From NCBI GenBank assembly GCA_025526915.1, contig JAHLKH010000007.1, forward strand, positions 186,001-250,000: 64,000 nucleotides of DNA, given 5' to 3'. The notes below the pieces were generated by a model that saw only the letters and a list, made by a program, of their open reading frames with translations, was not told where the DNA came from and searched no databases. The stretch is from Entophlyctis helioformis. Its lineage: Eukaryota; Chytridiomycota; Chytridiomycetes; Chytridiales; Chytriomycetaceae. Of the stretch, positions 52,042-64,000 are shown piece after piece (position 1 is the stretch's first letter; each line of letters opens with the position of its first letter). The position numbers were made by a program, and so were the translations under genes.

Positions 52042-52586
52042 TGCTGTGCTGGTGTGCTGGCTTGGGCTGGCTTGTGATGGTTAGAGTGTGCGAGGCGGTG
52101 GCTGTCTGGCTGTCTGTTGGTCTGTCGATGTCGATGTCCATGGCAATGGCAATGGCAATGGCAATGGCCGCAGCAGTGTGTCAGCAATGCATGTGCACGA
52201 TTTGTTTATACAGCCCCGGTGGGTATGTGTCGCAAAGCCGGGTACCGGAACAGCCACATCTGAACTCGATCGTGCATTGCAAGCGTGCCCAGCCAGCCAG
52301 CCATCCGCCCCCTGGAGCGACACAGACACCCAGCACGATGCGCGGCCGTGCTCGTCAAACTCACAGTCGCACAGTAACACAAGAGCGCAAGAAGAGTTGG
52401 CCGACTCTGAAGAGAACAGCAGGTTTGTGCAGATGGATCGATAAGGCAGACAGGCGGGCAAGGTTGGCGAGAAACTATGCGTCTAAATCTGGCGCAAAGA
52501 ACAATCCACGGCCATTTCAGGCACCAGATCCACGGCTTGCACAGCGGCCATTAGACGAATATCCACGCCACTCCATCTCGATCCGT
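52042..52586. other. Intergenic region, upstream of membrane-protein gene
   Basis: 545 bases. Contains four copies of the hexamer tggcaa (about 52140-52166). Open frames lack domains. Probably the promoter of the minus-strand membrane-protein gene and the 3' region of the AAA-ATPase gene. Confidence 0.5.
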
Positions 52587-55876
<3,290 letters not shown>

Positions 55877-55927
55877 CGCTGCAGAGTTTGGGGCAACCGG
55901 CCGTCGCGGTGCAGGCCGGCCGGTCAT

Positions 55928-56477
55928 CTGGCTGGCATCGCCCAGCGATCAGCAGACGGCCGTGCAGGCAGCATCTGCCATGCAAGCAGGCGGCGTCGAA
56001 CACGCAGCAGCTTCGTGCATGCGGATGGCTGGGCATCGCGAGCACGACAGGCAGGCGTCCAGGCAGCCATCAGCCAAACCAGGGCAGCCCATACCAGGGC
56101 AGCCCAGGAGGCGCAATGCAAATTTGCACTTGGCGGCCGGCCCTCCGCCGGCCCTCTCTCGGCCAGTGGTGCACAACGCCGGGCAGTTTTTCTCAACGCC
56201 CGACAACGACAGTAGAGCCGGACCTGCTCGACTGGCACCGCTGGCATCGCTCGCATCGCTGGTATAGAAGGCATCTCGGGCATCTCAGACACCGCAGACA
56301 CCGCAGGCATCGCAGGCATCTCGGCTGCTCTCGTCGTCTGTCATCGCAGTCACCGCCTTGCACCACCGTCCAACCCCTCGCTGCTTCGCATTCCGCAAAG
56401 CGCACTTGGCCAGCCAGCCAACAACTCATCAAGCCAACAAGCCAGCACAGCAGCACAGCAGCGTCTCATAGATTCAG
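55928..56477. other. Divergent intergenic region with minisatellite-like repeats
   Basis: About 550 bases between the AFG2-like and RhoGEF starts. Holds short repeats: gggcagcccataccagggcagccca near 56085 and several gcatcgcaggcatctcgg/cagacaccgcagacacc units at 56240-56330. No gene recognised. Confidence 0.5.
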
Positions 56478-59400
56478 ATGCCAGCACCACCGCCCACCAA
56501 CATTGTCCCCGCTGCCCAGGCCGTGGCGCTCACGGCATCCCAGCCGGCTGCGTCGCTGCCGCCTGCTGCGTCGCAGAGTGTTGCTGGCGCACCAGCTGCA
56601 GCATCGCCAGCTGGCGCCTCTCCATTCGGCAGCACCAACAGCGCAAACTTTCACTCGGCAGATACGCAGGTTCCGCAGCAGCAGCAGCAGCAGCAGCAGC
56701 AGGACAGGCAGCAAGACAGGCAGCAGCAAGTCCAGCAGCAGGACAGGCAGCACAGGCAGACGATAGTGTCGCACATGCTGTTCAAGTCCCGATACCCATT
56801 CTCCGCAACCCACGACGACGAGCTCTCCTTTTCGCAGAACCAGCTGATCCGCGTGCTGCAGCAGATCGATGCCGGCGGCTGGTGGGAGGGCACCACCGGC
56901 TCGCAGGTCGGCTGGTTCCCGGCAAACTACGTCGAGCGGGTCGATGTTGCGGCCCTCGATCCCGACTCGATCCCGCTGTGGGCCCTGGTGCGTTGTGCTG
57001 GTCTGTCTTGCGTTGTCTTGCGTTGGTCTGGCGTGCGTTGTCTTGCGCTGGTCTGCCTTGCCATATCAATCCTCCGTTCTTCCGCCGTTTGTGCCCGTCA
57101 TCTGCACCGTCGTCTGACATGTGCTCCCGCATCTCATCGTGACAAACGGCTGCTGATCGTGCACTTTCCCATCCCTCGGCGGCATTGCCATCTGGGCCCC
57201 ACCAACGGCAGGACTCGGACCAGGAGCACCTGCAGCACGTCAGACGCATGACCATCCTCAACAACTCTCGCAAGCGCCACTCGCACATCTCTGCGCCTGC
57301 CTCTGCGGCCGCCGGCGGCCCCGGCTCAAGAACATCGGCCTCCATCGCCTCGTGGCACAATCCCTCGGCCCCCTCGTCGCCCACTCTGTCGACCCAGCAA
57401 CTGCCGCTGATGCTGAACACGGCCGTCCAACAGCCCCAGCAGCATCGTCGCGTTGCCACTGTCGACGACACCCAGGTGCTCATCAGCGATCGTCGTCAGT
57501 CCGAGGTGTTCATCGACGACGACGACGACGACGACGATGATGATGACCAGGATGACGACGATGACAGCAACACGATCGCGCCTCGTGTCAAGATGCAAGT
57601 GTCGCTGGCAGATCTGAGCAAGGCCATCGTCGAAGAGTTCCGCAATGGCAAACGGCTCGCTGCGGCTGCACAGGCTGCACAGGCTTCATCCGCACAGTCA
57701 TCACCAGTGACTTCGCCTGCGTTTGCATCCTCCTCTGCGCGGCCGACCTCGGCTCCGTCTGCATCTGTCCCTGCCCCGAGCGCTGGCGCTCTGGGCCGCA
57801 GCGGCGCTCCCAACAGCAGCCACGTTCTGGGTCTCTGGCCGACCACCTCGTCGCCGGCCATGTCAGAAACGATGCTGGATACAGTCCCTCGATCGCGTCC
57901 CGTCTCGTCGGCGTTTGACCCCATGGTTGGCGCCGGCGCTGGCACGGGCTCTCTCATTGGCTCGCCGGCAGCTTCGATCGTCAGCCCAAACACAGACACG
58001 GAGACGGACACGGACGACGAGGAAGAGATGGAGAAGAAGAGCAACATGCGCCAGCGCCATCTGCACGCATTCTTTGCGTCGGAAAAGCGGTACCTGCTTG
58101 ATCTGCAGCGGTTCTGTTCGGTACGCCTTGGACCGTCTGGACAGCGTCTTTCCTGCCACTGCCACTAACACGCGTCTTCATGTGCAGTCTGTCGTGTTGC
58201 CGCTCTTCTTGGACACGTGCCCGTGGCTGCTCATGGAGCAGCACAAGTCCATGTTTGGCAACATTGAGGAGATTGTCGACTTTCAAGAGTCGTTTATGGA
58301 GCTGCTCAAGCGCGAGGAGCGCTCGTCAGATCCTTGTGTTGGCCGTGCCTTTATGCAGATTGTAAGCTCCATGGGACTGCCATGTTGTACGTGGCTGTGT
58401 CGCTGACAGCCATGGATCTGGCAATGACCGACCGACACAGGCATCCGAGTTCAACCTGCTCTATGTCGACTACATTCGCCATCTGCCCGAAAGCATCGAG
58501 ACGGTGAACAAGTTGGCATCACACACGATGCTGACTCGCTTCCTTCAGGTACGTTACTTGCTGCGTCTGCTCGCTGGGCGGATCTACTCATTCGCTTTGC
58601 TAATCTTCATGGCGATTATCAACCGCGCTGCAATGGTCCGTTGCACACCACAGCCGCTGACAGAGCTTCGGCCCGTGACGCTCTTCCTCATTGCAACGCT
58701 CAACAACCCCGCGCAGCGATACCAGCGCTACGTGATTGCGTTCTCGGACCTGCTGCAAGACACGCCCAAGCACCATCCTGACTATCCCTTCCTCGTCTCG
58801 GCCCTGGACTCGCTCAATCTCATCATCCAAGACATTGACTTGATCAAGCACGACCAGGAGGAAACGCACATCCTCGACGAGATGCGTGCCAAGGTCGGCG
58901 AGTGGAACGCCCCTCCGCCCGAAGACTTTGGCTCGTGGCTGCTCCACGGCACGTTCAAGGTCACCAACTGGCGCACCATGTTCCCGATACCCACAACACG
59001 CGACTGCTACCTGTTTGAGAACATGATCGTCATTGTCAAGAAGCGAAACCGCCATCACAAGCGCATCGTCGACCTGCTTCGCAAGCCCCTTGTCGCTCTT
59101 GCCAAGCGGTCCAGATCACGATCGTCCCGCCAACGCAAGTCCCAGTCGTGGCTGCCAACAGCCATCCCATTCACCAAGGAGACGCCCGAGTGGACCATCA
59201 CCGAGTGCATCGCAGTCTCGCCGCGCACCATCCAGGACGTCATTGCCTCGACCCGCGACCAGGATGCCTTCCATATCTCGTTCATCAACAGCGAGAGCAA
59301 GATTGTGCGGCTGACGTTCTCCACCTCGAACGACTACCAGCGCCAGGACTGGTTCAGCCGTCTCAACAAGCGGCTGCAGGATCTCACGCAACAGATCAAG

Positions 59401-60771
59401 GAGGAGCAGTCGCAGACCCAGAGCCGCATGTCGCGTCTAATGGTCCCGCTCGCTATGCGCGACAAGGACGGCAAGTTTGTTGTTCCGCAGCCGGGCTCGT
59501 CGGTCAGTGTGCGGCCAGCGTCGGAGATCATCACCAACTCGGCTACAGACAGCATTTTCAATGCTGGCTCGGTCAGACGCTCCGTTGCCAGCTCTAGCAG
59601 AATCTATACTGGCCGTCCCATCTCGTCTGCTTCGTCGATTGGATACCGTGAGATCCAGCAGCATCAGCAGCAGCAGCACCACCACCACCACCACCACCAT
59701 TCGTCTCTGGCAGTATCGGTCGAATCTGGCGCGAGTCTTGCACGGAACACCGTTGTGAACAATGCGCAGCGCTCTGAACAGGCGCTGGCTGCACGCCAGC
59801 AGGCGCGTCCGCCGTCCATGGTGTCCGCCTCGAACAGATCGACTTTCCGCCGCTCCGCATTGAGAGAGCTCTCTGTCGAGATCCCTGGCCCGTCATCGAC
59901 GGTGATGGCATCCAAGCGTGTGTCGTCGGCATCGTCGACATCGCCATACGCCATCGACACCAACTCGAACCCATCGCCGTATGCGCAGCAGTACCACAAC
60001 AGCCAGTTGATGTATCAGCACATTGCAGCCAACTTCCACGCATCTGCTGGCGGACCGGCTGGCAGTGATGCATCAGTCGGCCACAGTGCCGGCGACCATG
60101 GTGACGAATCGCCGCAATCGAGCACGGACGAGATGCTGTCTTCGCTCGTGCTCTCGTCTGACGTGGTAGATGCCGAGCTTGCCAGAGCCGAAGCCGAGCA
60201 GGCAGCAGCAGAAGCCGCGGCACTCGCAGCAGCAGACGTGGCTCTTTCGGCGATCGCTGCAGCCAATGCAGCCACAACACACGCTGCCCAGGCAGCAGCA
60301 GCGGCCAACCAGGCACGCAAGCTGCGTCGTCTGCACACGGTCAAGAGCCTGCCGCCACTCGATCCCACCATCATGTCGCTGTCCAAGGCTGCAACGCAGT
60401 CGCCTCCTCTCACGCCTGAACTCGCGCGGCTGTCGCTGTACTCGCACTCGTCGCAGACGTCGGGCGGATCGTCGTCCACGCACCACCGTCGCAGCCACTC
60501 GGCATCCACCGCGTATCTGACGCACCACACGGCTGCCTCTGCCTCTGCGACATCTCTTGGTGGCGGCAATCTGCTTCTGCAGCCGCCATCGTCGCTGTAT
60601 GCTTCTGCATCCGTGACTGCTGGATCCCATTCTCGCTCACTCAGTGGATCCACAGTCTCGCTGCCTGTGACACCCAACTCAGCCAACATGGCGCCTCTGC
60701 CGCTCCCTGCGCCAGCAACTCGATCCTCTGCACTGCTGTCTGATCCGCAGTCGGTCACCATCACGGAATGA
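56478..60771 (+). CDS. SH3-DH-PH Rho guanine-nucleotide exchange factor
   Basis: Five exons: 56478-56987, 57212-58120, 58188-58361, 58441-58548 and 58654-60771, encoding 1,272 residues. An Ala/Pro/Gln-rich N-terminus precedes an SH3 domain (SRYPFSATHDDELSFSQ, GGWWEGTT, VGWFPANYVE). A linker with an Asp run follows (GAC repeat, about 57519-57565), then the Dbl-homology domain (RHLHAFFASEKRYLLDLQ, VVLPLFLDTCPWLL, MFGNIEEIVDFQ, LNNPAQRYQRYVIAFSDLL) and a PH domain (WLLHGTFKVTNWR, DCYLFENMIVIVKKR, HISFINSESKIVRLTF). The C-terminal 450 residues are Ser/Ala-rich with a His run. It should activate a Rho/Cdc42-type GTPase at the membrane; the specific target is not deducible. It ends 51 bases from the convergent LOC1-like stop. 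Confidence 0.9.
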
Positions 60772-60822
60772 ACCTGTCATTGCCTGCCGTGCGGAACTCT
60801 TTGCGACTCTGATCCAGGTGCT

Positions 60823-61785
60823 TCATTGGAAGCGAACTTGCTTCCGAGGTCCACTCGCTGCCTTGGCTGCAATGGCAGCAGCAGCTGTTGCCTTGACCTC
60901 CTTGCGCTCCTTGCGCTTGTTCTTGCTCTGATCTGCCAGCTTCTTCTTGACCTCCGTCTGTCACAGTCGCAGTCATCGCTGTCAGTGCACTTGCTGGCCA
61001 GAGAGATCTTGCAAGACACCTGCAATCCCACTCACCAACTCGGCGCGTTTCTCCTGCTGGCGAGCCTCGGCCTTGTCCTCGCGCTTCTGCAATGCTTGGT
61101 GCACAACGGCCTGTAGTCCAGCATGCATGCATGCTGCCTGTCAGCACAACCGTGACCCACACGACTGGCAGCGGGATGTCTACACAGTCCCAGTCAGACG
61201 TTGATAAACATACCCGCTTTGCAAGCTTGCGCTCAATCGTCTGCTCCTCCTTGGAGTTCAGGCTGTCGACCAGCGCCAACATCGCCGACTGGCCATCCAC
61301 GCATTCATCAAGGCAGTCAGCATGCCATGCCATGCCATGCATATCATGGCCAGAGTCCAGAGTCCAGCCGCAACACACACCTGGTCGGCAAACTTCTTGC
61401 CCTTCTTCCCCTTGGGCTTGATCACTCGCCGTGGTTTCCGCACGGGCGCCTGGGTATCTTCTCCTGCATCGTCGCTCTCGTCGCCATCATCGCTGGAATC
61501 CTGCTGCACTGCTCCCGCCATGGCTCCCGCATCCTCCTCGTCCTCGTCATCGTCCTCGTCCTCGTTGGCATCGCTGGGCTTGCTCGGCTTCTCCACGCTT
61601 GCCTGCTTGTGCATGAATGCCTTGCTGCTGGCGACGCTGCTGGCAGACGGCGTCTTCTTGGCCACCCGTCCGCCCGCATGCGATTGCGGGAAGCCTGGCT
61701 GTGGTGCCGGTCCTTTGCGCTGCCGGCGAGTGTGGCCTGGTCTCGGCCCTTTGCGCACGGCTCCTCCACTTGCTCCCGGTGCCAT
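60823..61785 (-). CDS. LOC1: LOC1-like 60S ribosome assembly / nucleolar RNA-binding protein
   Basis: Four exons on the minus strand, ATG 61785 to stop 60823, about 270 residues. A basic N-terminus (MAPGASGG, RPGHTRRQRKG) and an acidic run (NEDEDDDEDEEDAG) precede the conserved part: KPKGKKGKKF, then a helix (LVDSLNSKEEQTIERKLAKR, HQALQKREDKAEARQQEKR, TEVKKKLADQSKNKRKERK) and the terminal RKQVRFQ. This order (GKKGKKF box, long Lys/Glu helix, terminal R/K-V-x-F-x-Q) matches yeast Loc1, which binds pre-60S particles and ASH1 mRNA. The conserved positions are few, so other nucleolar basic proteins remain possible. Confidence 0.7.
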
Positions 61786-61953
61786 GAATGCCGTTCGAGA
61801 ACCTTGGCCAAGAAAGAAAATCTTCGATCGTTTGTGTTGAGACCTCAACAGCCACCTTCAAGTATGCGCCATGCTCGCAGATGTGCGGCGTCCACTTGTC
61901 GTCCATGCACGCTGCTGACTGCTGTGGCATGGCATAACAGGCTGGCCAGCAAC
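61786..61953. promoter_or_regulatory. 168-bp divergent promoter between LOC1-like and Apn2-like genes
   Basis: Opposing start codons at 61785 (minus) and 61954 (plus) leave 168 bases for both promoters. No TATA box seen. Confidence 0.4.
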
Positions 61954-63342
61954 ATGCGCTTGTTCGTCTGGAATGTCAACGGTATTCGTCCGTTTCTCCA
62001 ACGAGGCAACTTCAAGGACGGACTCGCTGGCCTGTTTGCACAGTTCCATGCAGACGTTGTCTGTTTCCAGGTGGGTTCATGCATCCACTGCTCTTGGCCT
62101 GGTCGGCTGGCTGGCTCACCCATCGATGGCGCAGGAAACCAAGGTGACTGGGCTCGACAAGCTTTCGGACGACTTGGTGGATGTCCCGGGCTACGACAGC
62201 TTCTGGAACTTTTCGCAGACGAGGGCTGGATGGAGCGGAGTGGTCACATATGCACGCACGGGCAGCACGCAGACGGCTACTTCCGAGTTCCTTGGCGAGC
62301 CAGACTTTGACCTCGAAGGTGGGTCTTGCCTCCGCTGTCCACTCTCCATGCATAGATCTGGTGTTGTGATCCGTCGGGATTGACACGGCAGGGACGACAG
62401 GCCGGTGCATCATGACAGACCATGCCGACTTTGTGCTGCTCAACGTGTACTTTCCCAACGGCGGCATGGGCCCGCATCGCGTCGAGTTCAAGCTGCGTTT
62501 CTACGACGCCATGGTGCCAAGTGCAAGGCGCTGCTCGATTCAGGCCGCCAAGTCATTATCACTGGCGACTTCAACACGGCCTATACCGATGCAGATGTGC
62601 ACGATCCAGAGGAAAGGCTCATGCCCATGGCCGATCGGCAGCCATGCTCGACGACTGGCTGACACGGGGATGCACTCGTGCACAGAAGTTTCGAGGATCG
62701 ACTGGATGTCTGCCTGACGAGCGCCAGAAACTCACGGATCTGCTGGATATTGGCTTTGTGGATGCGTTCCGGCACTTTTCGCCAGACTCGCAACGGCAGT
62801 TTACCTTTTGGGACATGCGCACGAGTATGTCTGCCGTGCTGCTTGTGCAGGTTCTTGGTACTGACTGCCAGCCGGCATGCATGCATCTGCAGTGCAGCGG
62901 CCGTTCAACAACGGATGGAGGATAGACTACTTTTACGTGTCCAGCGGGCTTGTGGATCGCGTGACTGCCTGCGACATTCTGGCATCTGTCCAGGGATCCG
63001 ACCACTGCCCAATCACGCTCGACCTGGCAGATATGGGCTTGCGCTCTGATCTGCCGGTGCCGCCAACAGCAGCGAGTCTGCGCAAGAAGCCGAAAAAGGT
63101 TCGTGTTCCGTGCAAGTCGGCCTACAGGCAAATGATCATAATGTCTCACCAGCTTTGGCCCGCAACAGAACATGTCTATCCATCAGTTCTTCAAGCCTGT
63201 GCAGCGCCAACCAGCAGCCGTTCCAGCACAGCCTTTGGACGCGGCCGTGGCGTCTCAGGACACGCCGAGCAAGCTTAGCGCCAAGCGGGAATCGTCAACC
63301 CAAGACGACGGCGAAACGGCCAAACGGACTCGTGCGCAGTAG
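61954..63342 (+). CDS. APN2: Apn2/APE2-type AP endonuclease, frame broken twice
   Basis: Class II AP endonuclease that cleaves abasic DNA. Exons: 61954-62070, 62135-62318, about 62393-62824, then about 62902-63101 and a last exon starting near 63167. Catalytic motifs are visible: FVWNVNGIRPFL, ETKVTGLDKL, VYFPNGGMGP, ITGDFNTAYTDADVHDPEE, GWRIDYFYV and GSDHCPITLDL. Two one-base gaps disrupt the frame: near 62513-62518 (RFYDAM to AKCKALLDSG) and at 62613-62615, where GAA AAG would restore DPEEKAHAHG. Both fit a missing base in a short homopolymer or G run. The C-terminus has a PIP-like NMSIHQFFKP for PCNA binding and ends RTRAQ. I see no GRF zinc finger, which many Apn2 proteins carry. Confidence 0.85.
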
Positions 63343-63581
63343 CGCCGCAGCCACGGCGGCAACCTTGTACAGCACACGCAACACGAACAAGAGAGAGAGA
63401 GGAGGGAGAGGGAAAACGCATCAAAATGTTGTTATTGTGCAAACATTTGGATCATATCTGCCATTGGGTGCTGCCCCTCTCGCCACGCAACTCGGGTGCC
63501 GGAAACAGAAGCGGTCAAAGTCAGTGTGAAGGGTGGTGGTTGGGCCGAGTTTGGACGCCAGGGTGAACGGGGGGGGCTGTG
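63343..63581. other. Convergent intergenic region
   Basis: 239 bases between the Apn2-like stop and the kinase stop. Contains a short agagagag/gagg purine run (about 63391-63412) and a seven-G homopolymer near 63570. No gene seen. Confidence 0.5.
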
Positions 63582-64000
63582 CTAGAGCGACGTTGCTGTC
63601 GACCGAACGATTTCAGAATTGACTTCCATGATGGAGCCCATGTCGGATGCGACGGTTGGTTGTTGGCCGGGAATGATGGGTTGGTCGGCGGGTGAGCCGC
63701 CTGGCGCGTCTTTGCCCTTGAGTGCAATGTGCATCGCGCCGAGATGTCTGATGGTGTTGATGAACTTGACCGCATCCACGCCAACCTGGCCAGTGGGGCA
63801 ATCATGCAGGTGTCAGCTGCTGTGGGAATGAGACAGTTGGGAGACGAGCTGGTCAGGCGGACGCACCTTGAGCTTGCGTCGGGCGTTAAAGTGCTTGACA
63901 AGGTTGTCACCCACGCGCTCAATCATGTTGATCTTTTGGTCTCCCGTCGAGTCCTTTGTGATCCACTTGTGTTGCACTGCCTGTTGTGCCGTCAAGCGTG
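63582..64000 (-). CDS. C-terminus of a CaMK-type protein kinase (5' end outside window)
   Basis: Minus-strand exons 64000-63867 (open at the right edge) and 63785-63582, with a GT..AG intron between them. The visible part begins LTAQQAVQHKWI, the end of a CAMK-group kinase domain (usually LT..QALxHxWI). It continues with VKHFNARRKLKVGVDAVKFI, a basic amphipathic helix matching the autoinhibitory/calmodulin-binding segment of CaM kinases. The last 60 residues (GKDAPGGSPADQPI, IVRSTATSL) are low complexity. The catalytic domain lies outside the window, so subtype cannot be set. Confidence 0.75.

Noticed and set aside
57326..57598. Minus-strand frame with Val/Ile-rich run that looks like a membrane helix
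   Set aside because: It is the antisense of the GAC (Asp) repeat in the RhoGEF linker.

Overview
The window is nuclear DNA of a GC-rich, intron-rich, gene-dense eukaryote. It is most likely a flagellated (zoosporic, chytrid-like) fungus. Fungal signs are a LOC1-type ribosome-assembly protein, an Apn2-type endonuclease and a fungal-style acetoacetate-decarboxylase-like protein. Flagellum and basal-body signs are a DNAJB13-type radial-spoke J protein, a giant CFAP47-like axonemal protein and a NEDD1-type WD40 protein, which higher fungi lack or largely lack. Most introns are about 45-120 bp, with GT..AG ends and a CTGAC/CTAAC branch-like motif. An unusual share begin with GC. I saw no rRNA, tRNA, CRISPR array or bacterial operon.

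Layout, left to right: DNAJB13-like (minus, runs off the left edge); a decayed zinc-finger/coiled-coil ORF (plus, 1.8-2.9 kb); a poorly coding stretch with one weak membrane-protein candidate; NEDD1-like (plus); nitronate monooxygenase (plus); a 1,436-residue coiled-coil protein (plus); a membrane-anchored ParB-like protein (minus); CFAP47-like (minus, about 12 kb); a protein kinase with a Gln/Pro-rich tail (plus); an acetoacetate-decarboxylase-like protein (minus); a giant chromatin-reader/DNA-methyltransferase fusion (minus, about 8 kb); epoxide hydrolase (plus); cytochrome b5-acyl-CoA dehydrogenase (plus); Rab11-type GTPase (minus); RecQ helicase (minus); an unrecognised multi-pass membrane protein (minus); AFG2/SPATA5-type AAA ATPase (minus); SH3-DH-PH RhoGEF (plus); LOC1-like (minus); Apn2-like (plus); and the C-terminus of a CaMK-type kinase (minus, runs off the right edge).

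The most notable locus is the predicted 2,564-residue protein at 33.2-41.5 kb. It joins four AT-hooks, two Tudor/chromo-barrel-like modules, a PHD finger, two ZZ fingers, an extended PHD finger, a GATA-like Cys4 finger and a SAM-dependent amino-methyltransferase. Eleven exons join in phase throughout, so it looks like a single reader-writer of DNA methylation.

Intergenic spaces are often under 100 bp (75 bp between the divergent CFAP47-like and kinase starts, 43 bp between RecQ and Rab11), so promoters must be shared or overlap neighbours. Several conserved genes lose frame exactly where one base appears to be missing, often in a short homopolymer. I read these mainly as residual consensus errors of a draft assembly, not as dead genes.
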